Source: Eutreptiella sp. 'Long Island Sound 2002' (Eukaryota; Euglenozoa; Euglenophyceae; Eutreptiales; Eutreptiaceae). From it: DNA of 64,000 nucleotides. The stretch covers positions 133,711,191-133,775,190 of the forward strand of contig OZ038381.1 in the NCBI GenBank assembly GCA_964036045.1, written 5' to 3'. Positions 1-10,082 of this stretch are shown in pieces. Under the pieces are notes generated by a model, which was not told the origin of the DNA, did not search any database, and worked only from the letters and a program-made list of their open reading frames with translations. Within the stretch, counting starts at the first letter, position 1, and each line of letters opens with the position of its first letter. The position numbers were made by a program, and so were the translations under genes.

Positions 1-1083
1 CTCTCAAGCGGCTTCGCACGCTTGGAGGCGGGGCACTCCACGCCCCAACCGCCAAGCGGCCTTTGGTTTTAGTTGAAGACAGCAAATACTTGGATTTCGC
101 CTTATTGAGGGATGAATTCGGTTCTGAGTTGCTTGTGGTAAAAAGAGACACCTGAGATCAACGAAATCACACCACCAGTGAAGCACAAAGGGTGTTTTCT
201 CGACGGTTGGGCAGCACCGGTCATTTTAACTGGTACTCTGCGGTTCCGAATACAGGCCCCGCCCCGGAAGGTTTCTTTGGCCTTGGAATCGTGGGGCTCC
301 ATTGCAGATTTGGCAAAAAAAACTTGTCCAAAAGGCTACAAAAGTGACTAGTATGCCTTTATTTGAGGTGCAAAGGTGTTATAGGGGATATGGCCAAGCA
401 AATGTAGGCCCATGGGCATCACACGACTGGTGTGCCCCACACCCAATACCACCTATGGTAGAAGACTGGAACGAAGGCAAGGACCCCAATGAGTCAGCTC
501 TCTTGTTGCCCGCAAAACTTGTTCAAAAATCAAATCTTTTACTCGTTATGCTTTTTAGTTGCCTGCAGCTGGGGGTTAGGCCCTCGGGTAATACAGTTAA
601 AGAATTTGTGCTCAGGGTTGTTGCTCTGCGGCGGTCTGCGCAGGTCTGCGCCGATCCGGTGATGGTAGGCAGACTCAGTGTATAGCAGAATGCTGAAGAT
701 CGGCATGAACAGGCGACAACCGCAACTGCCCAACCGCTCGGACAGCTACCAGCCGAAATTCTACATGCCATTACCCTATTTGTCATTTTCATTATCCTTT
801 GAATATGCATCAATGTCGGCGCGATATCCGGCAAGTCCTCAGTCAACGCCAGCCCGATCTGACGACCGCTCAGCGCAGACTTGAGTTGCCCGCGCCCTAA
901 TTCCACTAACAATCGTCTAGTCCAGGGTGATTTGGCATTCGTTGCTAGGGGACAAGGGTGTAGGTTCGAAATGCTTGCCTGTTGAACTCCTTCCAAAGCC
1001 CATCGAAAACTTTTTGCACTGCAACTGTTGTGAGGCTTCTAAAAAGTTGCATTTTGCTTCATCCTCTGTTAATTCTTAGCGAA
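1..1083. other. no recognised gene
   Basis: Short ORFs on both strands overlap here, the longest being 157 codons on the minus strand (523-996). None shows a motif, family resemblance or composition that I recognise, and they overlap each other in conflicting frames. I see no RNA gene. The stretch ends where the 21-bp minisatellite begins. Confidence 0.5.
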
Positions 1084-2096
1084 GTAAAAAACCCCTCCCT
1101 CCAAGGGAAAAATACCCCCCTGCAAGTGCACAGTGTCTCCCACTAGGTGAAAACACCTCCGTCGAAGTGAAAACCAACTTCATCCAAGTGAAAACCACCT
1201 GTGTCTATGAGTTTCGGGTCTCCTTCCAAGTCAACACCATCCCCCCCAAGTGAAAATCACCACCCTGCACACGAAAACGACCTGCCTCTAACTGAAAAAT
1301 GCCGCGCCACAAGTTAAAAATCTCCCCCTCCATGAGTATTGGGTCTCCCTCCAAGTGAAAAACACCTCCCTCCAAGTGAAAAACACCTCTATCCAATTGA
1401 AAACCATCTCTGCCCAACCGAAAAACACCCCCTTCCAGGTAAAAACCACCTTTGTCCAAGTAAGAAACACCTCTCTCAAAGTGAAAAACAAATCCGTCGA
1501 AGTGAAAAAATATACCCCTTCACCTAAGGAACATTTCCTTCCAATTGAAAAACGTGTCCGTCCATGAGTTTTGGCTCTCTCTCAAAGTGAAAAGCACCCC
1601 ACTGCAACTGAAAGCCAACTCCCACCAAGGCAAAAACACCTGCCTGCAAGTGAAAAACACCCCCTTCCAAGGGAAAACCACCTCACTCCAAGTGAGAAAA
1701 AGCCCCCACAAAGTGAAAAACACCTCTCTCCAAGCGAAAAACACCCATGATTGTGGCTCTCCCTCCAAGCCAACCCCCCTCCCCAAGTGAAAATCTCCTC
1801 CCTTGAGGTGAGAAACATCTCAATCTAAGTGAAAAAGACTCTCGTCGAAGTGAAAACCACCGCCCTCAAAGTGAAAAAAACCTGTCCTACGGTGCAAAAC
1901 ACCTCCCCCCAAGCGAAAAACACCTCCCTCGATGATTTTGGGTCTCCTTCCAAGCCAAACCCCCCCCCCCCCCAAGTAGAAGTCACCCCACTCGAATTAA
2001 AAAACACCTGCGTCCAAGTGAAAACCATCTCTGTCCAAGTGAAAAACACCCCCCTCCAAGTGAAATACACCTCCTTTAAACAAAAAAACACCTCTC
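1084..2096. repeat. 21-bp minisatellite, left arm
   Basis: Degenerate tandem copies of a 21-bp unit of the form CTCCAAGTGAAAACCACCTC, interrupted about every 200 bp by a variant containing TGGGTCTCCCTCCAAG. Because 21 is divisible by 3, every frame shows a 7-residue repeat and several frames stay open on both strands; these are not genes. The same array resumes at 13476, so the LTR element between the two arms was inserted into one continuous array. Confidence 0.9.
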
Positions 2097-2897
2097 CCAG
2101 AAAAGTTTATAGTGTTTTCAGCACTATGTTTTTGCTTCCCCCGCTGCTTGTTGTTGCTGTAGGGTGTCCTGCTGCTTGTTTTGGATGATGAAAAGCTTTT
2201 GTTTGTTGAAATACAGTTAAGCCAAGTCAATCCAGGATAGCCCAAGCCACTAGTATGCAAGGAGAAGGTAATTCAGGATCAAAGCATGAAGGGCTGCAGT
2301 GTAAACAGTGAAAGATGATGGGATATTCACAGAAACTACAGCTCAGGTCACAAATGAATGCATATTCACAAAGATAGCTGAAATGTTTTAGGAAAAGAGT
2401 TAGAAAACTACCTCAGGATCACTCTCTCTCCATAGTGCCATCTTAGGAGATGTGCACTCTTTGTTTTGGGTCCCATATGTGCTGAGGTGGCATGGTATGT
2501 GGCGATGAGGTCACTGCCATGTCACATGGGATCTTCCTACTTAGCTAGGCTGACCAGGAATTGAACCCAGGACCTCTCAAAAAGAGGTGCCCAGCCCCCT
2601 AGGGTGCATACCACTAGGATAGCTAAGAATTCATGGAAAAACATAGATAAATTCATAGGCTCTACTTTAGGTATGTCAGTGCTCAGTCAACTCAGGAAAA
2701 GATGTTTTACTTCACATTGAAAGGGGATTAAGGGGTCCACTCCATATCCTGATTGGGTGTTTGGTTCCATAGGTCAAAATGTGTTATCACCAGTTTTGGT
2801 TGGACCAATACTAAGATTAAAATGCATGGATGCTCAGTGCATCTCTAATACAACTAGAGTATGCCTCAAAGCAATGGAAAAGCACTTTTTCTTACTC
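2097..2897 (-). repeat. 3' LTR of element 1
   Basis: Direct repeat of 12675-13475 at an offset of 10578 bp. It begins on the plus strand at CCAGAAAAGTTTATAG and ends at TTTTTCTTACTC. The boundaries are supported by a purine tract on its inner side and by the minisatellite on its outer side. Differences from the partner copy include A/G in CACTATG versus CACTGTG and GGGTCC versus GGATCC. Confidence 0.92.
2540..2627 (-). other. tRNA-like module inside the 3' LTR
   Basis: Read on the minus strand this 88-nt segment starts CTTAGCTA and ends TAGCTAAG (a paired 8-bp acceptor-like stem). It contains a hairpin CCTAG...CTAGG at the D-arm position and an ACCTC/GAGGT hairpin with a seven-base loop TTTTTGA (2572-2588). 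It also has a TTCAATT loop at the T-arm position, and GGTTCAATTCC (2557-2567) matches the RNA polymerase III B box apart from the CGA to CAA change. An A-box-like TAGTGGTATGC lies at 2606-2616. The module is longer than a normal tRNA (extra bases before the anticodon arm), so it is a tRNA-derived or tRNA-mimicking piece rather than a functional tRNA gene. Confidence 0.6.
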
Positions 2898-2906
2898 CCC
2901 CCTTGT
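2898..2906 (-). promoter_or_regulatory. polypurine tract of element 1
   Basis: On the minus strand the sequence reads ACAAGGGGG directly before the 3' LTR. This is the expected place and composition for the RNase H-resistant primer of plus-strand DNA synthesis, and it helps fix the LTR boundary. Confidence 0.75.
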
Positions 2907-5150
2907 GCTATGGTGGCCACCACTGTCGCATTTTAGGAAAAAGGGAATTTTTCTTGGCCTTTCCTTGGTTTCCACACCTACTTTAAAATACCTACAGTTT
3001 CCCTCACACTGAAAAATGGGCGCTCACCATGGCTGGCGTCCTTTTGCTGCTCTGATTGTATCATATCCTACAGAAGACTCAGCGCTCACGGCGCTGCCGG
3101 GGCTCCTGTGGCTTGGTTGGGTTAGTATGGGAGCATGCCAAACATGTGCATATTCATCCCTCCCTCCAAGACGCAGCGTCGACACAACCCAAACGCAAGA
3201 CACAATATACACACTCGCATGGGTTACCGTAAACCTGCTGGCGACCTGTGACCTGTCTTAGGGCGAAGGGAGTCGAAAGAAAATTAAATTTGCCCCTTGG
3301 TGGGGTCTTGGTTCTGCTCAGTCTCTCCAGGCACCTGCGTTTCGGCCCGAACACGGCCTACTCAGCGAGGCTGCGCGTGGGTATCTGCAGAGGTAGGAAT
3401 GGGAGAATTATGGACGAATCCACGCAAAAACGAAGCAACGACACCAAAAACCGTCAAATGAAACGACACACCTGGGCAGAATCCAATTGTGCATCAGAAG
3501 CACATTTTTATAGAAATTATAGTCATCTCTGGATTTTTTAAATCCAGAAATTCATACGCATAAAATGGCGGCGCGCAGGAGCGGCTCCTAGCGAAGCGCC
3601 GGAAAATGGAAAAATAATGGAATTTTAAACGTATGTATCACGTAGTCTTCAAAATGACGAGACACACATTAATAAACAAACATACAGATTCCAGCCACAC
3701 TAATAGAAGCTTCAAAAATTCAAGAATTCGAGAATCAATCGAAAAGACTTTAATGAATCAGGTATAAACTACAGGTATGCTTGTTTCGCATGCCGCATAC
3801 ACATTGCTCGTCTCGTGTCTCCGTGAACGAGTCGTGTAGCAGCGCTAACAACGATAACCACGATAGGACGCGGTAGAGGGATTGATTAGAAAGATTGCAG
3901 ATGATTAGCGGTCAGATCAGGGTGATTAGTCATACACACAAGTGCATAGCAACGTTCTTCGCGTGCGCCCCTTTTGTCCTCTCACGTTGCTTCACTTCCC
4001 AGCGGTAGGTAAGGTAGGTACGCCCAGGCGGGGCCACCCCCTGGTGGAGTCAAGATTGACGCTGCGATGGGCAGGTTTGCCCAAGTGGGAAGTGCATACT
4101 CGCGCATGCACACACGCATTAAAGGGTAGGCCACGCGAAGTGCGCACGGTAAACCTTGTTTAGGCTACCCAGGGGCTCCTCGGTACGTTCTTTAAGAGAA
4201 CCTGAGGAGTCCCTTAACGCTTGCTTGCTTGATAAGGGTAGCTGCTCCTGCAGCGTGTTTGCGGACAGTGTATTATAGGGCACACTGACAAGGGTATAAT
4301 ACCTGGAGTGTGCCTTGGTTCCTCCGCCGCAAACGCCCTTTCATATGCCTTTGTTTTACAGGTGGGCAGGTAGGGTGAGTGGTGCAGCAGCATTTTTTTT
4401 TATGCCCTGCTAAACAGGGGAGCCGATCACACAAACAAGTAACTCCGCTCCGCCTGTGGCAGAGCGAGGAGTCCGACTCCATCGACATCTGCGCCTTGCA
4501 CACGAGAGCACTCCTTCCCTCCAAGCCCTTGCAGGGGAAACGCGTTGTGGCGTCCCCTGTGAGGCCACAGTTGCTTAGCAGCGCTGTGTTCTCTTGTCAT
4601 TTCACAGGTGGGTCGCTAGGACCCATGAGACCTTCCTCTTCGCAACGCCCAGTAGAGTGTGCGTGTAGAAGTGGTAGTCGTGCGTGGGGGCTAGAGCCAG
4701 TTGCCCAGTGCTCGCCCACCAGGATGGTGCCACTGTAGGGTGTGTAGGACCTGTAGGGGGTGTGTCACTGTCCCACCCTTTTCCTGCAATTTTAGCGGGG
4801 TTGGTGGGCTGTGGCAGTGGTTAGGTCAGTGTTTTGGCCACATAGCAAACAGGCGTTTTGCATGCCTTCATAGCTTTTGGCCACCCCTCCCTGTAGTAGA
4901 CAGATAGGTAGGGAAAACAATACCTGGATTAGCACGCTGGGTATTCCCCCAAGGTTTTGCGCCAGCACAGAAATTGGGCGCATAGGGGAGGGGAGACCCG
5001 GGGCGTACCCCGTGGCATCAATAAGCCAACCCTCCAAGGTTCAGCAAGGGCGCAGACTTGGGTATAATTAGGACACCACTTCTGCGGCTTGCTCTCAGGA
5101 CCTTAGGACTAGCACACTCACACATACGCTTTGGCAGGTAAGGGTAAGGT
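2907..5150 (-). other. 3' noncoding region of element 1
   Basis: About 2.2 kb between the pol stop and the purine tract. It contains only short, overlapping ORFs without recognisable motifs. Such a long 3' region is unusual for Ty3/Gypsy. It could hold a decayed extra gene or regulatory RNA structure, but I see no positive evidence for either. Confidence 0.5.
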
Positions 5151-8100
5151 TCAGTCCCTAGCTTTAGTCTTGGAGGCAAGCGTCTCAGCGAGCCTCAGCA
5201 ACTCACCAAGGTTGTTCTGGGACAAGTAGTCAACCAGAACTGAGTTTAGGCGTCCCTCAGGTAGAACAAATGCAGAGAAGGGCTCCAAGGTGGCCTCTTC
5301 GACTCCAAACCCTTCCCAGAGGGTGAGGAAGCGCCAACCCTGGCGATAGCGGTGGCGTAGGACAGACTTCACCAGGTAGAAGCCCTCCTTAGCCATCTCC
5401 TCGGCGTCCATGTCGGGGAGTTCACCTTCAACTTCCATAGGGCTGGCAGCCCCTTGTAGGTCCAGAGCGGCGATTTCCTCGTCGTTCAGCTCCCACTCCT
5501 CCCCACAGAGGTCTTCAGGGTCATGGTAGCGCTTCAGGTGTTGAGCAGCGCACACCAGGGTCCCCCCTAGACGGGGAGAACACCGCACGGTGATACGGTG
5601 TCCATCCACAGATAGGATTTTGTACGGCCCGAAGTATGGGTCATCGCTGGTAGAGCGTGGCCAGGCGGGTAGTCGACTGTGGTGCACCAGCACCCAGTCC
5701 CCTTCTTGGTAGGTGGCCGGTACACGGTGCTTGTTCTTCTTGTTCCACTGACGCTCCCTCACTCTCTGGAGCATAGCCTTGGCCTTGTCCACCTTCGCTT
5801 GTTGCTCTTGGACCCATTCACCCACAGAAGAATGGGTGTCCTCTGGATAGGGGGCATGTAGGAACCACGCCGGGCGCCCCATGAATAGCTCATGTGGCGA
5901 GTAGCCAGTAGCTGAACTCTCTTGGGAGTTCATCATCAAGGATATGACGGGGAGTAGTCTCACCCAGTCTCTGGTGCGTTCAGTTTTGCACCATATCCTG
6001 ACGTTCTCCTTCAGGACACGAATCTGTCGCTCACATAGGGGGTTGCTCGTGTGAGAGTAGGGAATCCCCGTCGCCACCTGGACATTGAGGGATCTCAGGA
6101 CCCTCTTGTACCAGCCAGTATCTGAGCGTACTCGTACCTCCTCATCGGAGTTGATCTCCTTGGGCGCCCCATAGACACAAAACCACTCCTCCAGGAGTAT
6201 CTTGATAGTCTCCTCTCCGGTAATGTGCTTGGTACATGGGAACACCCTGGTAAACCTGGTCAACCCACAGGTTACCACGAGGGCGAAGTCATAGCCCCCG
6301 AACTTCGGCATCTCCGTGTAGTCCACGTATAGAACACTGTTGGCACAGTGTGGGATGGGCAGGGTCGAGTAGAGACCTCTGTCCCTGATATCCCCTGGTT
6401 TACAGGACCTGCACGGGCACTTGTCCACGATAGGCTGGAGTGTCTTCCGCAGTTGGTCGTCAGTCCACGTAGTGTGGAACCACTGCTTGAACAGCCTCAG
6501 GGTACGGTCAGCACCCACATGACCACTGGACTCATGGGTCCACTTCAGCAGCGCTGGGACTCGGTCACTAGGTACCACGATGCGGTCCTCGTGCCAGAGG
6601 TAGCTCTTGTCCCGCTTCCACTGGTCTTGGTTGACCAGGAGGGGTTCAAGGCGTTTCTCCAGGCGCCGGTAGATATCCCCAAACTCCTGTAGGTACTCCG
6701 ATTGTTGGAGTCCATCCAGGGGGCGTATCATGGTCATGTTCAGGTCCAGATGTACGTCCATACGGCTGAACGCCTCCTTAGCCAGCGCTTCAGACCGTGC
6801 ACCAATCAGGGCGTCGAAGTTGTTGCGGCTGATGTAGTCGGCACACTCGTTCTTCACTCCCTGGATATGGTGTACCGTCAGCCGTAGTTGACTGAGGTAG
6901 GTCCACCAGCGACGTAGCTTGGCCTTCTCAGGTGGGGGGCCCTTCTGGAAACTGCGGACCGGTTCTTGGTCGCATAGGCAGACCACAGGGTTACTCCCCA
7001 ACAGTCGTGCTTGTGAGGATGGCACCAGCATACCCGCGAGCAGTTCCTGCTCAAAGGTGGAGTAGTTCCCCCTGGCCTGGTTCCACTTCCAGTTCCAGTG
7101 GCCCAGAGGTACTAGGACCCACTTGTCGTCAGGGTAGCTGTGCTTGAGGGTTCCATCTCGGTTGAGACCTTCCGTCCCCCATTGGGAGATGGCCGAGTCG
7201 AACTCCTCCTTCTCTAGTGCTTGCCATTGGAACAACGTTCTACCACCGCCCACATTGCTGGCGTCGGTCACCAGGATAATCTCCCCTTGTGCCCTAGGCA
7301 CGCCCAAGCACTTAGCGTTGGCTACCTTGTCTTTGAGCTCGTCAAACGCTTGTTGCTCTTGTGGGCCCCAGCGCCAAGTAGTACTCTTCTTGATCAAGTC
7401 AGTCAGTACAGCGCTGGTGTAGGTGAAGTTTTTGATGTGGCGGCGATAGAAGTTGCACGCCCCAATGAAACTGCGTACATCATGAAGTCCTTTCTTGGGG
7501 TCTTCGTGTCGTACCTTGGCATCCATCAGGGGTTTGGCCTTAGAGGCCGCTGGGGTCCACCACCCATAGCCAACGTCAAACCCCAGGTACTGCATGGTCT
7601 CCTGCATGAACTCACACTTCTCCAGCTTGAGTCGTGTGTGGTTCTCCTGGCAGACCGCAAAGAACTCACCCAAGAGGATTAGGTGATCCTCCTGGGTATT
7701 GGTCCCGAGGCATACATCGTCGATGTGAGCCTCCATCTGGGCACCACGGGATATGAGCTCCTGCACCTTAGGTCTCCTTCGTAGGATGGACAAGATCTTG
7801 TTCATCAGCTCTTGGAACAGAGCGGGTGCGTTAGCCCCGCCGAAGGGCATGACCTTCCACTTGAATACCCTCCCCTGAGGGGTGATGAAGGCCAGTAGTT
7901 CCTGCGCGTTGGGCGTCAGGTCCACTTGCCAGAATCCACTTCGCTTGTCCATCTTGGTCTTGTAGCGACAGGAGGCTATCTTCTCCAGGGTAGACTCCAT
8001 ATTGGGAATGGACCCTGAGTGGTTCAGCGTCTTCTTGTTCAGCTCTCCATAGTCCACTACCAGCCGTTTGGCCGTAGACCCAGGTTTAGCCACCAGGAAA

Positions 8101-10079
8101 CAGGGGCTGCAGTGTAGGGGGTAGTCCCCGTCCTTGTACTCGAGGACTAGGCCAGCGTCGATACACTCCTGTATCTGTCGCTCAATCTCGTCGGCCTGCT
8201 CTTTAGGAGGTGGATAGGGTCTCCTCCGTATCTTGTGACCCACGAACTCGGGTTTCAGCTTGAGGTCCATCTGTACCAGCTTGTCACATGACGCTGGAGG
8301 GGGTAGTTCTCCGAACACCTCCAGATAGGTCCTTATCAGCTTCTGTACCCGCGGGTCCAATATCTTGATCTTGTCCTCCAAGTCCTCGTCGGAGTGTAAG
8401 TTGCTTGCCCCCTGAATAGACGTCGGGAGGTGGTCCTCCACCGACTCTTCGCCCGCGGTAGCATCCTTCAGCCCTTGATAGGCATACAGAAGGTCTTGCT
8501 CCACCATCTCCGGTGGACGATGGCAACATAGGCACGCTCGAGGGGGTTCACATACACATTCCTCCGAGAGGTCGTCCTCCTCTGGGGTCCTCACATGGGC
8601 ACCCCATACGCTCTTCATGAGCTTGAGATCTACCTCCCTTTGCCAGGTGGTGATCTTCTGTTCGAGGTCCTCCTTCAGTTGGGATAGGTCTCCCATACGT
8701 CCTTGCTTCAGTGGCCATGAACTGCGGGTAGGCTTCGCGTAGCATAGCTTTTTCGCCACCATCTTCCTCTTGGAATCCACATACTCCCTGAGCCTGGATC
8801 GAGGGTCCAGCTCCTCATCCACGGGGTCTTCCACCCTCATGGAGAGTAGGGGTTTTAGTGGGGCGACGTACTCGGCGTTCTCCACTTCCTCCACCGCGGT
8901 CTGCACGAAGAAGGCGTCGTGCTCAGTTTCGTCGTCTGAGTGGATGGAGCTAGGTAGCTCAGATAGTCCACACTCAGAGACTCCATCAGGTACAGGTACA
9001 TGACAGGGGGAGTTGGGGGCGTTAGTGTCAGTCACGACGTACTCATCTCCTCCGGGTGTAGTCTCAACAGCATCTTGAGGTCGTAGTCGATCCTTCAAGT
9101 CACCCAAGGCGAGTCCGTCGCTTTCTCGCTGTATAGCCTGGACCAGAGTCGGGTCCAGATCCTCCCAGGGAATGGAGGTAAGACCTCCGTCCACCACGCT
9201 TAGCATACTCCCCCATCCGGGCTTCCCAATGGGCGTCTTGCGTCCCAGAGGCACGTAGATGGCCTCATCAGGTAACCGCACAGAGCTGATAGTCAGCTTG
9301 TCAAGGAGGGTTCGCCAGTACTCGTTGCCCCCATGGGCTCCCCAATCGGGGGAACACAGGACCATACGGGAACGTTCCAAGGCCACCTTGGTCAGCACCT
9401 TCCCCAATTCACTGAATCTGGGGTTCCCGTAGGCCATCCCGAAAGAGGGCCAGTAAAATTTGTAGCTGCAGTTCTTCCCCTTGCTGCAGTATAGGTCCAG
9501 GACATGTTGCTTGTCGCTGGCGAACAACTCCACACTCAGGTCTTCTCGAGAGTAACCCAACTCCTTCAGACCTTGGTCTAGGACTTCCCCCAATAGTTGA
9601 TAGTCCTCAGTTTTGGAGGCCGCGATCATGTTCGAGGGCTCCTCCTTCGATAGTCTCAGGTAACTCGAGGTATGTTCCGACTGCTCCAGTGGCACAGACT
9701 CTCTGCCACTGCCGTGGTCCACGTACAGGAGGTAGGGCGCTTGCAGCGTCAGGGATTGTATCTGGGAGTGCTGCACGAAGAAGTCAGTACCCAGTACAAA
9801 GTCGAAGGCCTCAGTGTCCATCACATAGAACCGATGGGTGATAGTTCGAGAGCCCATAGGTACCTCCACTTCACAGTCCCCGCAGCTGTGCACCACATGT
9901 CCATCCCCCATGCGTATAGCGGCGGTGGTCATGGTGTTCTTCAGGCTCCCACAAGGTAAAATTTTCTTGGCGACTATAGATATTGTGGCGCCAGTATCCA
10001 GTACCCCCAGGTATTCACGTCCCCCTAGTCGGATACGTACCCAAAACACCAGGTCTTGGGTGCCACCAGAGCGTCCCCG
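5151..10079 (-). CDS. pol: Pol polyprotein of element 1 (PR, methyltransferase-like linker, RT, RNase H, integrase, chromodomain-like)
   Basis: Processes the element's proteins, copies its RNA into DNA and inserts it. The open frame continues directly from gag after one UGA; the first in-frame GTG is at 10049, and there is no nearby ATG, so readthrough is the likely way in. Numbering residues from that GTG: aspartic protease VLDTGA at 16-21; a Dam-methyltransferase-like linker near 165-270 (ELFAS, then AYGNPRF where active enzymes have NPPF/Y); RT near 590-830 with LVVDYGELN, MPFGGANAP and HIDD in place of YxDD; RNase H near 920-1060 (LVTDAS); integrase zinc motif H-H-C-C near 1175-1215; DDE residues in LYVDY, NSDEE and CERQIR near 1243, 1301 and 1339; chromodomain-like tail near 1560-1616 with LWEGF and LEPFSAF. 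No stops or frameshifts: potentially functional. Confidence 0.93.
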   Translation of the reverse strand, partial: RGRSGGTQDLVFWVRIRLGGREYLGVLDTGATISIVAKKILPCGSLKNTMTTAAIRMGDGHVVHSCGDCEVEVPMGSRTITHRFYVMDTEAFDFVLGTDFFVQHSQIQSLTLQAPYLLYVDHGSGRESVPLEQSEHTSSYLRLSKEEPSNMIAASKTEDYQLLGEVLDQGLKELGYSREDLSVELFASDKQHVLDLYCSKGKNCSYKFYWPSFGMAYGNPRFSELGKVLTKVALERSRMVLCSPDWGAHGGNEYWRTLLDKLTISSVRLPDEAIYVPLGRKTPIGKPGWGSMLSVVDGGLTSIPWEDLDPTLVQAIQRESDGLALGDLKDRLRPQDAVETTPGGDEYVVTDTNAPNSPCHVPVPDGVSECGLSELPSSIHSDDETEHDAFFVQTAVEEVENAEYVAPLKPLLSMRVEDPVDEELDPRSRLREYVDSKRKMVAKKLCYAKPTRSSWPLKQGRMGDLSQLKEDLEQKITTWQREVDLKLMKSVWGAHVRTPEEDDLSEECVCEPPRACLCCHRPPEMVEQDLLYAYQGLKDATAGEESVEDHLPTSIQGASNLHSDEDLEDKIKILDPRVQKLIRTYLEVFGELPPPASCDKLVQMDLKLKPEFVGHKIRRRPYPPPKEQADEIERQIQECIDAGLVLEYKDGDYPLHCSPCFLVAKPGSTAKRLVVDYGELNKKTLNHSGSIPNMESTLEKIASCRYKTKMDKRSGFWQVDLTPNAQELLAFITPQGRVFKWKVMPFGGANAPALFQELMNKILSILRRRPKVQELISRGAQMEAHIDDVCLGTNTQEDHLILLGEFFAVCQENHTRLKLEKCEFMQETMQYLGFDVGYGWWTPAASKAKPLMDAKVRHEDPKKGLHDVRSFIGACNFYRRHIKNFTYTSAVLTDLIKKSTTWRWGPQEQQAFDELKDKVANAKCLGVPRAQGEIILVTDASNVGGGRTLFQWQALEKEEFDSAISQWGTEGLNRDGTLKHSYPDDKWVLVPLGHWNWKWNQARGNYSTFEQELLAGMLVPSSQARLLGSNPVVCLCDQEPVRSFQKGPPPEKAKLRRWWTYLSQLRLTVHHIQGVKNECADYISRNNFDALIGARSEALAKEAFSRMDVHLDLNMTMIRPLDGLQQSEYLQEFGDIYRRLEKRLEPLLVNQDQWKRDKSYLWHEDRIVVPSDRVPALLKWTHESSGHVGADRTLRLFKQWFHTTWTDDQLRKTLQPIVDKCPCRSCKPGDIRDRGLYSTLPIPHCANSVLYVDYTEMPKFGGYDFALVVTCGLTRFTRVFPCTKHITGEETIKILLEEWFCVYGAPKEINSDEEVRVRSDTGWYKRVLRSLNVQVATGIPYSHTSNPLCERQIRVLKENVRIWCKTERTRDWVRLLPVISLMMNSQESSATGYSPHELFMGRPAWFLHAPYPEDTHSSVGEWVQEQQAKVDKAKAMLQRVRERQWNKKNKHRVPATYQEGDWVLVHHSRLPAWPRSTSDDPYFGPYKILSVDGHRITVRCSPRLGGTLVCAAQHLKRYHDPEDLCGEEWELNDEEIAALDLQGAASPMEVEGELPDMDAEEMAKEGFYLVKSVLRHRYRQGWRFLTLWEGFGVEEATLEPFSAFVLPEGRLNSVLVDYLSQNNLGELLRLAETLASKTKARD

Positions 10080-10082
10080 TCA
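10077..10082 (-). promoter_or_regulatory. UGA-CGG stop-codon readthrough site between gag and pol
   Basis: Gag ends ...EF-UGA and the next codon is CGG. The pol frame follows without any shift and has no ATG for a long way. UGA followed by CGG is a leaky context known from several plant RNA viruses (type II readthrough motif). The arrangement resembles gag-pol readthrough in gammaretroviruses rather than the frameshift seen in many Ty3/Gypsy elements. Actual readthrough is inferred. Confidence 0.65.

Noticed and set aside
2092-2096. CTCTC as a definite target-site duplication of element 1
   Set aside because: The insertion lies in CT-rich repeat, so a 5-bp match beside both LTRs is expected by chance; kept only as a possibility.
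1205-2260. Many ORFs with 7-residue repeats (SLQVKNT, GVFHLEG types) on both strands
   Set aside because: They are direct products of a 21-bp tandem repeat that is open in several frames at once; no start context, no non-repeat domain.
2540-2627. Functional tRNA-Lys(UUU) gene
   Set aside because: The arms are recognisable, but about ten extra bases before the anticodon arm and the mismatched T stem make a normal tRNA unlikely; annotated as tRNA-like.
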